Shown here: piece by piece, positions 25,098-34,185 of the stretch
Position numbering within the stretch: the stretch's first letter is position 1
How the letters are laid out: the number at the start of each line of letters is the position of its first letter
NCBI RefSeq assembly: GCF_040545875.1
Contig: NZ_JBEPMR010000007.1
Source of the DNA: Faecalicatena_A orotica
GTDB lineage: Bacteria > Bacillota > Clostridia > Lachnospirales > Lachnospiraceae
Strand: one strand, 5' to 3'
DNA length: 64,000 nt
Translations under genes and position numbers: made by a program
The notes under the pieces: generated by a model
Database searches by the model: none
What the model was told of the DNA's origin: nothing
Seen by the model: the letters and a program-made list of their open reading frames with translations, nothing else

Positions 25098-26303
25098 TTA
25101 TGCCTGCATTTCATCTCTTACTTCTATGAAAGATTTTACAATGTAATCAATATCTTCCTTCGTGTGAGACGCGCATACCTGTGTCCTGATTCTTGCTTTT
25201 CCTTTCGGTACTACCGGATAAGAGAATGCTACTACATAGACTCCTTTTGCCATCATGCGGGACGCCATCTCGGTTGCCTTGCGCTCGTCATAGAGCATAA
25301 TCGGCACGATCGGGTGTACTCCCGGGATAATGTCAAACCCAGCCTCTGTCAGCTTCTCACGGTAGTATGCAGTGACTTCTTCCAGATGATCTCTCAAAGA
25401 GGTATCCGCTTCAAGGATTTTGAAGACTTCCATACTTGCCTTTACGATCGCCGGTGCCAGAGTATTGGAGAAGAGGTACGGGCGGCTTCTCTGGCGGAGT
25501 AAGTCGATGATCTCTTTTCTTCCGCTTGTGTATCCGCCTGATGCCCCGCCTAATGCCTTGCCGAGCGTTCCCGTGATGATATCAACTTTATCTGTCACCC
25601 CGCAGTACTCTGCCGTCCCGCGTCCTGTCTTTCCGACGAAGCCTGCTGAGTGGCTGTCATCTACCATGACAAGTGCATGGTATTTCTCTGCTAATTCGCA
25701 TACGCCTTTTAAGTCGGCAATGATGCCGTCCATTGAAAATACACCGTCTGTCGCAATCAGCTTGATTCTCGCGCCCGCTTCATCGGCTTCTTTCAGTTTT
25801 GCCTCCAGGTCTTCCATGTTGTTGTTTTTATAACGGAAGCGTTTTGCCTTGCACAGACGTACCCCGTCGATAATGCTGGCATGGTTCAGCTCGTCACTGA
25901 TGACCGCATCGTCCGCTGTCAGGATCGTCTCGAAGAGACCTCCGTTGGCATCAAAACAGGAGGAGTACAGTATCGTATCTTCCATTCCAAGGAAATTGCT
26001 GATTGTCTTTTCCAGCTGTAAATGGATGTCCTGTGTTCCGCAGATAAAACGTACGGATGACAGGCCGTAGCCTCTTTCGTCATATGCCTGCTTTGCAGCT
26101 TCGATAATCCTCGGGTCGTCGGCCAGTCCAAGATAGTTGTTGGCGCACATATTGATTACTTTTCTGCCGTCTTCCAGACTGATCTCTCTTCCCTGAGGTG
26201 AGCAGAGGGGAGTTTCATTCTTTAACAGACCGTCGTCTGTAATTCCTTTGATCTCGTTTCTGTAAATGTCTAATAAGCCGTTCTTCCATTGTTCCATTTC
26301 CAA
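25098..26303 (-). CDS. kbl: glycine C-acetyltransferase (2-amino-3-ketobutyrate CoA ligase)
   Basis: A 401-residue PLP enzyme of the alpha-oxoamine synthase family. It splits 2-amino-3-ketobutyrate with CoA to glycine and acetyl-CoA. CANNYLGLADDPR near 52, GYGLSSVRFICGTQDIH near 74, the cofactor-binding VMVDDSHSAGFVG near 207 and the PLP lysine in IITGTLGKALGGASGG near 245 are all present. The length is normal. It follows tdh by 15 bases and completes the threonine-to-glycine route. Confidence 0.95.
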   Translation of the reverse strand: MEMEQWKNGLLDIYRNEIKGITDDGLLKNETPLCSPQGREISLEDGRKVINMCANNYLGLADDPRIIEAAKQAYDERGYGLSSVRFICGTQDIHLQLEKTISNFLGMEDTILYSSCFDANGGLFETILTADDAVISDELNHASIIDGVRLCKAKRFRYKNNNMEDLEAKLKEADEAGARIKLIATDGVFSMDGIIADLKGVCELAEKYHALVMVDDSHSAGFVGKTGRGTAEYCGVTDKVDIITGTLGKALGGASGGYTSGRKEIIDLLRQRSRPYLFSNTLAPAIVKASMEVFKILEADTSLRDHLEEVTAYYREKLTEAGFDIIPGVHPIVPIMLYDERKATEMASRMMAKGVYVVAFSYPVVPKGKARIRTQVCASHTKEDIDYIVKSFIEVRDEMQA

Positions 26304-26318
26304 AATCTCCCTCTTTTA

Positions 26319-27383
26319 TTATCGTTCTTCGTGAATATGGGTCCAGTCCAGGACTACCTTGCCTGAATTGCCGCTGTTCATGGCTTCGAATCCTTTTTCG
26401 TAATCACGGATGTCGAATCTGTGTGTAATGATCTCGCTGATGTCAAGACCACTCTGGAGCATGGTCGTCATCTTATACCATGTCTCCCACATCTCCCTTC
26501 CGTAGATTCCTTTGATTGTCAGCCCGTTGAAAATGACCTTCTCCCAGTTGATGCGGGCATCTGCCTTCTGAAGTCCCAGAAGCGCAATCTTTCCGCCGTT
26601 CTTCATGTGGTTGACCATGTCATTGAAACCGGCCTGGTTTCCGGACATCTCAAGCCCTACATCAAAGCCCTCTTTCATACCGAGTTCATGCTCTACATCT
26701 TCCAGCTTTTCTTTCCCAATGTTCACAGTTCTGGTTGCACCAAGCTTTTTCGCAAGTTCCAGACGGTATTCGTTCATGTCGGTCACGACTACGTGTCTGG
26801 CTCCTACATGTCTGCTGATTGCTGCCGCCATACAGCCGATCGGTCCGGCTCCTGTGATTAACACATCTTCCCCAATCATGTTGAACGCCAGAGCAGTATG
26901 TACTGCGTTTCCGAGCGGGTCAAAGCAGGAATATAACTCTTCCTCAATGGATGAACTGCATCTCCATACATTCTTCGCCGGTATTACCAGATACTCGGCA
27001 AATGCTCCGTCGCGGTTCACGCCTACGCCCTGCGTGTTCCTGCACAGATGCGGCAGTCCTGCCAGACAGTTCCTGCACTTCCCGCATACGATATGGCCTT
27101 CCCCTGAGACCATCTCGCCGATCTTAAATCCTTCTACATTCTCCCCGATCTCAACGATCTCCCCGACATATTCATGTCCGGCCGTGAGACCGATCGGAAT
27201 TGTGTTCTGTGCCCACTCGTTCCAATTATAAATGTGTACGTCGGTTCCACAGATTGAAGTCTTATGGATCTTAATCTTGACATCGTTCTTCCCTGTTGCG
27301 GGGATCTCCCGCTGTCTGAGCCACAGACCCTGCTTCGCCTTTTCCTTGACCAGTGCCCACATCAGATTTCCATTTTGCTCCAT
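26319..27383 (-). CDS. tdh: L-threonine 3-dehydrogenase
   Basis: A 354-residue zinc medium-chain dehydrogenase that oxidises threonine to 2-amino-3-ketobutyrate using NAD. Catalytic-zinc residues lie in SICGTDVHIYNW near 44 and GHEYVGEI near 70; the structural-zinc cysteines are in CGKCRNCLAGLPHLC near 100-114. The Rossmann motif is GAGPIGCMAAA near 178. The start at 27383 follows GAGAGGTG. It forms an operon with kbl, whose product uses its unstable product. Confidence 0.93.
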   Translation of the reverse strand: MEQNGNLMWALVKEKAKQGLWLRQREIPATGKNDVKIKIHKTSICGTDVHIYNWNEWAQNTIPIGLTAGHEYVGEIVEIGENVEGFKIGEMVSGEGHIVCGKCRNCLAGLPHLCRNTQGVGVNRDGAFAEYLVIPAKNVWRCSSSIEEELYSCFDPLGNAVHTALAFNMIGEDVLITGAGPIGCMAAAISRHVGARHVVVTDMNEYRLELAKKLGATRTVNIGKEKLEDVEHELGMKEGFDVGLEMSGNQAGFNDMVNHMKNGGKIALLGLQKADARINWEKVIFNGLTIKGIYGREMWETWYKMTTMLQSGLDISEIITHRFDIRDYEKGFEAMNSGNSGKVVLDWTHIHEER

Positions 27384-27483
27384 TTGAAAAACACCTCTCT
27401 TTCTGCAAATTGCCTCTTTTATGAAAATACTCCGGCATCCTGCCGTTTATGTATCCCCTTCAGGCAGTCTTGCTACGCCCTAT

Positions 27484-27512
27484 ATTATATCACGAATCTT
27501 TTTCCCGTGAAA
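27484..27512 (-). promoter_or_regulatory. putative promoter of tdh-kbl
   Basis: Minus-strand TTTCAC (27507-27512), 17-base spacer and TATAAT (27484-27489). The -10 is perfect and the -35 weak. Confidence 0.5.
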
Positions 27513-27539
27513 GACTTGATAAATGATTCTGTCCGCTTT

Positions 27540-28787
27540 CTATCCGCGGATTGGTTCGAATATTGGTTCCTCTTCCTCCAGTTCGATACATACCGCGTAT
27601 TTTCTCCCGCGTTTCAGGTCAGCCGGGAGGTCTACCTCAACCATACTGTCTCCTTCGCAGATTTTTCTTGCACGGCATACAAGCTTCTGCCCATCTCTGA
27701 CCAGATATGCACCCTTTACCCTGTTGGCAACATTAAGAAGTTCAATCCTCATCTGGGGCCTTAACACATGTACATAGAGTTTATGGTCCTTTCGGGTAAG
27801 CTGGGCCCATTCCAGATCGTACGGGTACAGATCGACACGTTTCGTGCCGAAAATGGCTTCTGCATTCTCCCTGACATATTTTCCTACTTCACTTAGAATC
27901 TCACAGGATCTTTCCGGCACCTTACCTGTCCCGTCCGGTCCGATATTCAGCAGATAGTTGCCGCCCCTGCTTACAATCTTTAAGAGGAGCCTCAGGATAT
28001 CGTCCGGCTCTTTCCAGTTCTCGTCATCTTTGTTAAATCCCCATGTGTCATTCAGTGTAGCCGGTACTTCCCAGTCACCTTCATATGTGAGCCTCGGAAT
28101 AAAATTATCTCCGGTGGAAAGATATTCTCCCAGGCCGTTTCCGATTCTGCCACTGATAATACATGCAGGCTGGTATGATTTTACAAGTTCGATGAGCTCC
28201 CGGGATTCTTCTTCTTTCATATCCATAGGAGTATCAAACCAGAGTATCGAAATCTCCCCGTATTCTGTAAGCAGTTCCTTTAACTGGGGAATACACTTGT
28301 TGTCCATATACTTTCTGAAATTCTTATGACTGTTATCTTTGCCGTATGCATATCCGTCCGGATCATCCCAGTCCTGTGCCTGAGAATAATACAGACAGAA
28401 CTTCATGCCGTATTTCCTGCATGCAAGCTGGAATTCTTTTAAGACATCCTTTCCGTACGGTGAAGCTTTCACAACATTGTAATCACTGCATTTGGAATCC
28501 CACATGGCGAATCCTTCATGATGTTTTGACGTGAACACCAGATACTGCATTCCCCATTCTTCCTTCGCACGCCTTACAATATCTTCAGCCGAGAAATTCT
28601 CCCCGCGAAACGACTTCGCAAGCTCCCTGTACTCTTCTGCCGGAATGTCAAGATAATTCATGATCCATTCCGCAATATGCTCTGTCTTCTGGCCTTTGTG
28701 CTCCCCTCCCAGAAGGGAATACAGTCCCCAGTGTATGAACAGGCCGTATTTTGCATCTTTAAACCATTTCTGCCTCGTGTCTTTCAT
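27540..28787 (-). CDS. alpha-L-fucosidase (GH29)
   Basis: A 415-residue cytoplasmic GH29 enzyme without a signal peptide. YGLFIHWGLYSLLGG near 13, YLVFTSKHHEGFAMWDS near 85, KFCLYYSQAQDWDDP near 132 and the nucleophile Asp in ISILWFDTPMD near 190 are classic. It should hydrolyse alpha-L-fucosyl linkages of imported oligosaccharides. The start at 28787 has AAAGGAAG before it; a further in-frame ATG seven codons upstream lacks a good ribosome binding site. A FadR-type operator just downstream of its promoter suggests control by the neighbouring GntR protein. Confidence 0.92.
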   Translation of the reverse strand: MKDTRQKWFKDAKYGLFIHWGLYSLLGGEHKGQKTEHIAEWIMNYLDIPAEEYRELAKSFRGENFSAEDIVRRAKEEWGMQYLVFTSKHHEGFAMWDSKCSDYNVVKASPYGKDVLKEFQLACRKYGMKFCLYYSQAQDWDDPDGYAYGKDNSHKNFRKYMDNKCIPQLKELLTEYGEISILWFDTPMDMKEEESRELIELVKSYQPACIISGRIGNGLGEYLSTGDNFIPRLTYEGDWEVPATLNDTWGFNKDDENWKEPDDILRLLLKIVSRGGNYLLNIGPDGTGKVPERSCEILSEVGKYVRENAEAIFGTKRVDLYPYDLEWAQLTRKDHKLYVHVLRPQMRIELLNVANRVKGAYLVRDGQKLVCRARKICEGDSMVEVDLPADLKRGRKYAVCIELEEEEPIFEPIRG

Positions 28788-28882
28788 GCTTTCTTCCTTT
28801 CTCTCCATTTCACCACTTTCTGCCCGCCTTACTCCGGTTTTACATGTCCGGGCGGCGCTCCTAACTTGTCATACCGGTTGAG

Positions 28883-28893
28883 TGGTCCAACCA
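28883..28893. promoter_or_regulatory. FadR-type GntR operator
   Basis: TGGTCCAACCA matches the TNGTNNNACNA palindrome bound by FadR-subfamily regulators and lies just after the fucosidase promoter. The FadR-type gene at 28950-29672 is the obvious candidate binder. Confidence 0.65.
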
Positions 28894-28909
28894 ATTGTTC
28901 TATAAAGTT

Positions 28910-28938
28910 ATCATACTCATTGTTTGTTCTTTTGTCAA
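28910..28938 (-). promoter_or_regulatory. promoter of the fucosidase gene
   Basis: Minus-strand TTGACA (28933-28938), 17-base spacer and TATGAT (28910-28915), about 120 bases before the start codon. It sits just past the gntR stop codon. Confidence 0.8.
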
Positions 28939-28949
28939 CATATTTGCCC

Positions 28950-29672
28950 TCATTTTTCCTCCATTTTTCTGTCCCGTGAGCCCCTATTTTCCATGATCAG
29001 AGTCTGGTCGATCAGAAGAATTTCATCACATGCCTTTGCTGCGGCTTCGGTATCCTTCCGGCTGATCGCATCCAGCAGTTCCCGATGCCTTGCAACTGTT
29101 CTTAAGCACAGCTGTGTGGACTGCGGCAGGATGCTGTAATATTCATCAAATGCCTCTATCATTTTTTTAATCATCTGGGCCAGCATCTTATTTCCGGAAA
29201 GTTCTGATAAACGGTAGTGAAACTGTTTATCCGTGTCAGATTCAAAGACACCCCTCTGGCTGCCGTCCTCTATCCGGCCAAGCAGGCTCTCCAGTTCCTC
29301 TAAGTCTTTTGCAGCTACACGCTCTGCAGCCAGACTGATAGCGTATTTTTCAAGCTCGGTTTTAATATTCAGCATTTCCAGATAGTTGATCTTAACAGAT
29401 TCCAGATACAGGGAAGATTCCTCCTCGACGTGTGCAACATAGGTCCCGCTGCCGATCTGTGAAGAGATGATCCCCTGGTTCTCAAGAACCCTCAGTGCCT
29501 CACGAACAGTGTGGCGGCTGGTCTGGAAGCTTGCCGCGAGCTCCCGTTCAGAAGGGAGCTTATCCCCCGGCATCAGGTGGTTATTCTTAATATAGTCTGA
29601 GACTGCATCTGCTATCTTGGTATACAGCAGGTCTTTGGATACCGGTGTAATTAATGAAATCCCATTTTTCAT
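28950..29672 (-). CDS. GntR-family regulator, FadR subfamily
   Basis: A 240-residue regulator. The N-terminal winged helix (about 10-80) holds IADAVSDYIKNNHLMPGDKLPSERELA (quoted by its ends IADAVSDYI and LPSERELA), TSRHTVREALRVLE and GIISSQIGSGTYV. The C-terminal all-helical FCD-type effector domain follows (about 95-230), with FESDTDKQFHYRLSELSGNKML. Its start overlaps the EamA-type transporter stop by four bases, so they are co-transcribed. A matching operator precedes the adjacent fucosidase gene, suggesting control by a fucose-related or acidic sugar metabolite. Confidence 0.9.
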   Translation of the reverse strand: MKNGISLITPVSKDLLYTKIADAVSDYIKNNHLMPGDKLPSERELAASFQTSRHTVREALRVLENQGIISSQIGSGTYVAHVEEESSLYLESVKINYLEMLNIKTELEKYAISLAAERVAAKDLEELESLLGRIEDGSQRGVFESDTDKQFHYRLSELSGNKMLAQMIKKMIEAFDEYYSILPQSTQLCLRTVARHRELLDAISRKDTEAAAKACDEILLIDQTLIMENRGSRDRKMEEK

Positions 29673-30547
29673 GCATGCGTCCTCCCTTCGTCTTTCCCAC
29701 GGTTATTATACAGGAACATCAATACTGCCATCACACAGATCACAGCATACCCCATCCAGCTTAACACGTCCGGAATCTGTCCGAACACGAAGAATCCCAG
29801 CAGTGCGGAGAATACAATCTGTGAATAATCATAGACGGAAATCTCCCGTGCCGGGGCATGGAAGTATGCCGCCGTAATGCTGAACTGCCCGCCTGCCGCA
29901 CAAAGACCGGCAAACAGCAGATAAACAAGCTGCATGGCGCTCATCGCATGATACTGGAAAATGAGGAACGGCAGCGTTACAACACAGGAAAATGTGGAGA
30001 AGGTGAATACGACAAACGGTCCCTTCTCCCCTTTCTCACCCAGCAGTCTGACATAAGTGTATGCCAGTCCGGCCGTGAGCCCGCCTAAGAGTCCGACCAG
30101 TGCCGCCGGGGACTGGAAAATATGTGCCGTCGGCCTGATGATCAGAAGGCTTCCCAGAAACGCCCCGGCCACAATCAGAATCTGCGGGGGTTTTATTTTT
30201 TCTTTTAATATAAAGAAACTGAAGATGATGACAAAAAACGGGGACATCTTATTCAGCATAGAGGCATCTGACAGGACCATCCTGTCAATCGCATAATAGT
30301 TGCAGAGTATCCCGACCGTCCCTGCTGCGGAGCGTAGAAACAGGTACTTGATATTTTCCCGTTTTCCGGAAAACCAGACCCTGTCCTTTTTTAAGATGGC
30401 GAATGCAAAGACAAGCGCCACCAGATTTCTGAAAAAGCTTTTCTGTACGGACGGCAGGTCACCTGACAGGCGTACGAACATATTCATAAGTGCAAAACAA
30501 AAAGCGGATAATACAATGTAAATAATTCCTAAATATTTTTTCTTCAT
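29669..30547 (-). CDS. EamA/DMT-family transporter
   Basis: A 292-residue membrane protein with about ten hydrophobic helices arranged as two EamA repeats (about 5-135 and 150-285). FALMNMFVRLSGDLP in helix 1 and SDASMLNKMSPFFVIIFSFFILKEK (quoted by its ends SDASMLNKMSP and FFILKEK) are typical of this family. The start at 30547 follows GGGAGACGG; an upstream start would overlap thiD. It lies between thiD and gntR on the same strand, so it may be read from the TPP-controlled promoter and carry a thiamine-related compound, or belong functionally with gntR. Confidence 0.85.
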   Translation of the reverse strand: MKKKYLGIIYIVLSAFCFALMNMFVRLSGDLPSVQKSFFRNLVALVFAFAILKKDRVWFSGKRENIKYLFLRSAAGTVGILCNYYAIDRMVLSDASMLNKMSPFFVIIFSFFILKEKIKPPQILIVAGAFLGSLLIIRPTAHIFQSPAALVGLLGGLTAGLAYTYVRLLGEKGEKGPFVVFTFSTFSCVVTLPFLIFQYHAMSAMQLVYLLFAGLCAAGGQFSITAAYFHAPAREISVYDYSQIVFSALLGFFVFGQIPDVLSWMGYAVICVMAVLMFLYNNRGKDEGRTHA

Positions 30548-30599
30548 ATACCGTCTCCCACTCAATAGTCTGACCGGCATTTTCGGAGCCGATATATTA

Positions 30600-31406
30600 T
30601 TATATGTTCTTTTTTGAATTTCTGCAACCCATTACAAAGGCATGGTCCAGAGGCCCGCTTCCTTTTCCTAAGTCAAGCATGGCCCTAAGTGCGCCTGACA
30701 GGTATTCTTTTGCCCGTTCAACAGACGTCTCCAGATCATATCCTTTTGCCAGATTTGAGGCTATCGCGCTGGACAGGGTGCATCCTGTTCCATGTGTATT
30801 TGGGTTTTCAATCCTTTTTCCAAAAAACCACCGTGTCCCGTCCTTCTGATACAGCAGATCATTGGCATCGCAGGTCCTGTGGCCGCCTTTTAAAAGGACC
30901 GCGCATCCGTACCTGTGGTAAATGATTCCAGCAGCGTGCACCATGTCTTCTTCTGACCGGACCGTAAGGCCGGAAAGGACCTCTGCCTCAGGAATATTCG
31001 GGGTAACAAGTGCTGCCGCAGGGAGCAGCTTTTCTTTTAAAACAGCTTCTGCGTCTTCATCGATCAGCCTTGCCCCGCTTGTTGAAATCATGACAGGGTC
31101 TGCGACGATGTTACCGGCCCGGTATTCCTTCAGTTTTTCTGCTGCTGCTTCTATGAGCCCTGCAGTGGGCACCATCCCGATCTTTACCGCATCCGGCCGG
31201 ATGTCCGTAAAAATGCAGTCGATCTGTTTCTTCAGAAATTCCGTCTCCACCACCATAATTCCTGCCACACCGGTCGTATTTTGGGCCGTCAGCGCCGTGA
31301 CCGCACTCATGGCATATACCCCGTTTGCCAGCATCGTCTTAATATCCGCCTGTATGCCAGCACCGCCGCTGCAGTCACTCCCTGCGATTGTTAATGCGGT
31401 CTTCAT
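30600..31406 (-). CDS. thiD: hydroxymethylpyrimidine/phosphomethylpyrimidine kinase
   Basis: A 268-residue ribokinase-fold enzyme that phosphorylates HMP and HMP-phosphate for thiamine synthesis. TIAGSDCSGGAGIQADIKTM near the N terminus, VTALTAQNTTGV near 40, NIVADPVMISTSG near 101, LVTPNIPEAEVLSG near 138 and the anion-hole GTGCTLSSAIASNLA near 210 are diagnostic. The start at 31406 follows AAGGAAG. It follows thiE by about 30 bases in a TPP-riboswitch-controlled unit and would act on pyrimidine brought in by the ThiXYZ system at the left end of the window. Confidence 0.95.
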   Translation of the reverse strand: MKTALTIAGSDCSGGAGIQADIKTMLANGVYAMSAVTALTAQNTTGVAGIMVVETEFLKKQIDCIFTDIRPDAVKIGMVPTAGLIEAAAEKLKEYRAGNIVADPVMISTSGARLIDEDAEAVLKEKLLPAAALVTPNIPEAEVLSGLTVRSEEDMVHAAGIIYHRYGCAVLLKGGHRTCDANDLLYQKDGTRWFFGKRIENPNTHGTGCTLSSAIASNLAKGYDLETSVERAKEYLSGALRAMLDLGKGSGPLDHAFVMGCRNSKKNI

Positions 31407-31438
31407 AGCCGTACTTCCTTTCTTATCCTGTCCGTTTC

Positions 31439-32116
31439 TCATTGGTTTACCATCTTTTCAGACAGCCGTTTGAGATTTCTGGCGGCCTGTTCAATATCCG
31501 GCCGGGCAAACAAGGCGCTTACCACCGCGATTCCACACAGCCCGTTTCCTGCAAGCTGAAGTACATTGTCCTCCCCGATTCCTCCGATTGCAATGACAGG
31601 GATATCCACGGCTTCACAGATTGCCTTTACCGTGTCTCTTTTCACCTCTACGGCATCTGCTTTCGTGTTTGTCTGAAAAACTGCCCCAACCCCAAGATAG
31701 TCTGCCCCGTGTTCCTGCGCCCGCAGGGCCTGTTCCACAGTCCGGGCCGTCACCCCGATGATCTTGTCCTCCCCCAGTATCCTGCGCGCATCCAGGGCAT
31801 CTATATCCTTCTGGCCGACGTGCACGCCGTCTGCATCAATCGCAGCTGCAATATCTGCATGGTCATTGATCACAAAGGGGACCTGATAGTTCATACAGAC
31901 CTCCCTTATTTCTTTAGCCTCTCTGATAAAAGCCTCCTTATCCAGATGTTTTTCCCGAAACTGGATAAAAGTAACTCCCCCTTTTATGGCCGCCCCGACC
32001 TGTTTTGCAAGCGTGGCGTCCCCAAGCCATGTGCGGTCAGTCACCGCGTACAAAAGCATGCTTTCCCTGCGGCACCTAGTCTTCTGCCCTTTAGCTGTTC
32101 CCAAAATCCTTTTCAT
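31439..32116 (-). CDS. thiE: thiamine-phosphate synthase
   Basis: A 225-residue TIM-barrel enzyme that joins HMP-pyrophosphate and thiazole phosphate. YAVTDRTWLG near 20, GGVTFIQFREKHLD near 42, FVINDHADIAAAIDADGVHVGQKD (quoted by its ends FVINDHAD and GVHVGQKD), GVTARTVEQA and DYLGVGAVFQTNTK follow the family order. The start at 32116 follows a perfect AAGGAGG; longer in-frame starts would run into the riboswitch terminator. It is the first gene after the second TPP riboswitch, ahead of thiD. Confidence 0.95.
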   Translation of the reverse strand: MKRILGTAKGQKTRCRRESMLLYAVTDRTWLGDATLAKQVGAAIKGGVTFIQFREKHLDKEAFIREAKEIREVCMNYQVPFVINDHADIAAAIDADGVHVGQKDIDALDARRILGEDKIIGVTARTVEQALRAQEHGADYLGVGAVFQTNTKADAVEVKRDTVKAICEAVDIPVIAIGGIGEDNVLQLAGNGLCGIAVVSALFARPDIEQAARNLKRLSEKMVNQ

Positions 32117-32130
32117 ACAATTCCTCCTTA

Positions 32131-32166
32131 ATAAAAAAGCAGATATACCAAAACAGGTATATCCGC
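32131..32166 (-). terminator. riboswitch-associated terminator before thiE
   Basis: An 11-bp stem (32139-32149 with 32156-32166, one G-T pair) followed on the minus strand by TTTTTTAT (32131-32138). Upstream bases can pair with one arm as an antiterminator. Confidence 0.85.
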
Positions 32167-32184
32167 AAAGTCTGCTTCCATATC

Positions 32185-32267
32185 TCCCTACGTTGGCATT
32201 ATCCAAATCAGGTTACGGGTCTAAGCAATACCAGCTTACTCTCAGCCTGCTTACGCAGGCTCCCCTT
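32185..32267 (-). ncRNA. TPP riboswitch (THI element), second copy
   Basis: Minus strand with GGGGAGCCTGC near 32265, GCTGAGAGTAAGC near 32245, ACCC near 32218 and CCTGATTTGGATAATGCCAACG near 32213-32192. It controls thiE-thiD. The loop sequences differ from the copy at 3.3 kb, so it is not a recent duplication. Confidence 0.95.
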
Positions 32268-32286
32268 TTTCATATCATCGTTCTTA

Positions 32287-32314
32287 ATTATACACTTTCC
32301 ATCAATATTTTCAA
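32287..32314 (-). promoter_or_regulatory. promoter of the thiE operon
   Basis: Minus-strand TTGAAA (32309-32314), 16-base spacer and TATAAT (32287-32292), just upstream of the riboswitch. Confidence 0.75.
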
Positions 32315-32369
32315 CCACAGACTCAATAGTTTTTTAAGATTATGAAACTCTGCCTGCCTCTATTTTCAT

Positions 32370-32398
32370 TTCACACCGGTTCGAAAGTATGATATAAT
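32370..32398 (+). promoter_or_regulatory. promoter of the diguanylate cyclase gene
   Basis: TTCACA (32370-32375), 17-base spacer and TATAAT (32393-32398), about 40 bases before the ATG, with AAAGGAGG between. Confidence 0.7.
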
Positions 32399-32437
32399 AT
32401 CAGTCAAAGCGAATTGCAGTAGAAAGGAGGAGCATTC

Positions 32438-34141
32438 ATGAATGAGCCAGGCCAAAAAGTAAATAAGTCCGGGCATATCTATTTGGGAGTCATCCTGCTC
32501 ACCCTTCTTATATATACTTTTTCAATCGTGTCCTCCTGTTTACAGAATGATGCACCATACAGCCGGTTTCAGGACTCCGGAATTCGTTCTTTTTCTGAAG
32601 ACTGGTACATTGCCGACAGTTCAGGAACTATAACAACAATTCCCGAGATCAGTAAATGGAAAGAAGATTCTCAGGGTCCCGTGACATTTTCTAAAACACT
32701 GCCGGAGCTCACGGACTATGACTGCCTTTTCATTGAAGTGAACTACACCTATATCAAAGTATTTGTCAATGATTTATGTATCTATGACTATTCTGCCGGC
32801 AAGATTAAGGCGCCATCAGGTATGACAGGACATTTTACTGCCCAGATTCCCCTGAATACAGACATGGGCGGACAGACCGTTTCGATTGAAGTCTATCAGC
32901 CTTACAAGCTTCTTCAAACCGGCTTGAATTCCATTAAACTTGGCACGGGGAGCGCTTACATCACAGACTATCTTTTTTCTCATATAGAATTGATTATAAG
33001 CCTGTTTTTTATGCTCATTACCGGCATATTCCTGCTGGCCCTTTATCTGTGGCAGAAGAACAGAGGCAGATGGGAGGGCTGCAGCATGCTGCGTCCCCTG
33101 GCATTTCTTCTTTTATTATCTGTAATCTGGGTTTTCACAGATTCCCAGCTACCGCAGTTATTCTGGAAGAACCCGGTCATTGTATGTGTACTTTCCTTTT
33201 ATAGCTTTATGTCTCTGCCAATTCCTGTATTTTCATTTGTCGGTAAACTTTGCCCCGATAAATATGGCATACTGACCAGAGTACAATTCCTTCTGCTGCT
33301 TAATATAATGGTACAGGGTGTTTTATTTTCACTCAATATCTTCAGTTTTGTAGAAATGCTCCCTGTTACACATTTCCTGATTGTATTCAGTGTAATTGTA
33401 CTTCTCATATTCCTGTTGAAGCGTTACAGGAAGGACCGGTCTCCATACGCCCGGCCTATGCTGGCAGCTCTGATCGTGCTGATCGTATCAGCCTTACTTT
33501 CTCTGATTCAGTTCTACATATCGCCCCAGACGGACAACAGCCGGTTTCTGCGGTATGGCTTTTTAATGTTTATCGGAATCATGGTTTATATCTGTATCCG
33601 GGTTATGCTAGCCTTCATGCATGATTACACAGAGCACCAGATTCTCAAGGATCTTGCTTATAGAGATTTCCTCACCGGGGTTGAGAACCGTCTTGCGTTT
33701 GAAAACCTGATGGACGAAATGCGGGGGGTTGATACGCCTGTTCCTATTTCGCTTTGTTCCTTTGACCTCAATAATTTAAAAGTTACGAACGATACCTTCG
33801 GACATAAAGCCGGCGACATCATCTTAAAGGCGGCGGCCCTGTGCATTACAGATACTTTTCAGGGACTGGGACGGGTCTTCCGCATAGGCGGAGACGAATT
33901 TGTCGTGGTCATTCAGTCCCCGGGTGTGGATCTGCCCGGCCTCATTGAGAAACTAAAAGACCGGATCGACAGGGAAAATGAAACCTGTGAATTTTCCTTT
34001 TCCGTTTCTTCAGGCTATGCATCATCTGAGGCCGCCTGTGGGAATGCCATGAATCTGCTGTTGAGGAAATCAGACATGGAAATGTACAAGGATAAGGCAG
34101 TATACCGGGAGCAGATACACAGGTGTATTGATGAAAATTAA
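32438..34141 (+). CDS. membrane diguanylate cyclase (GGDEF)
   Basis: A 567-residue protein. One helix (about 13-33) is followed by an extracytoplasmic beta-rich domain (about 50-175) resembling the DISM-type sensing module, then seven or so helices (about 180-400). The C-terminal GGDEF domain (about 410-560) has DFLTGVENRLAF, the nucleotide-binding LCSFDLNNLKVTNDTFGH and an intact GGDEF at 484-488. It should make cyclic di-GMP from two GTP in response to an external ligand. It is monocistronic with its own promoter and terminator. No inhibitory RxxD site is obvious. Confidence 0.9.
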   Translation: MNEPGQKVNKSGHIYLGVILLTLLIYTFSIVSSCLQNDAPYSRFQDSGIRSFSEDWYIADSSGTITTIPEISKWKEDSQGPVTFSKTLPELTDYDCLFIEVNYTYIKVFVNDLCIYDYSAGKIKAPSGMTGHFTAQIPLNTDMGGQTVSIEVYQPYKLLQTGLNSIKLGTGSAYITDYLFSHIELIISLFFMLITGIFLLALYLWQKNRGRWEGCSMLRPLAFLLLLSVIWVFTDSQLPQLFWKNPVIVCVLSFYSFMSLPIPVFSFVGKLCPDKYGILTRVQFLLLLNIMVQGVLFSLNIFSFVEMLPVTHFLIVFSVIVLLIFLLKRYRKDRSPYARPMLAALIVLIVSALLSLIQFYISPQTDNSRFLRYGFLMFIGIMVYICIRVMLAFMHDYTEHQILKDLAYRDFLTGVENRLAFENLMDEMRGVDTPVPISLCSFDLNNLKVTNDTFGHKAGDIILKAAALCITDTFQGLGRVFRIGGDEFVVVIQSPGVDLPGLIEKLKDRIDRENETCEFSFSVSSGYASSEAACGNAMNLLLRKSDMEMYKDKAVYREQIHRCIDEN

Positions 34142-34153
34142 ACAGTAATGCAA

Positions 34154-34185
34154 AGGCCCCGGATACGCTCCGGGGCCTGTTTTAT
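34154..34185. terminator. terminator between the GGDEF gene and the hybrid kinase gene
   Basis: A 10-bp GC-rich stem (34154-34163 with 34169-34178, AGGCCCCGGA arm) followed on the plus strand by TGTTTTATAT. It lies between convergent genes and may serve both. Confidence 0.8.

Noticed and set aside
32116..32206. Longer N terminus for thiE
   Set aside because: The added residues are translated from the riboswitch and its terminator; the ATG at 32116 has a perfect AAGGAGG.
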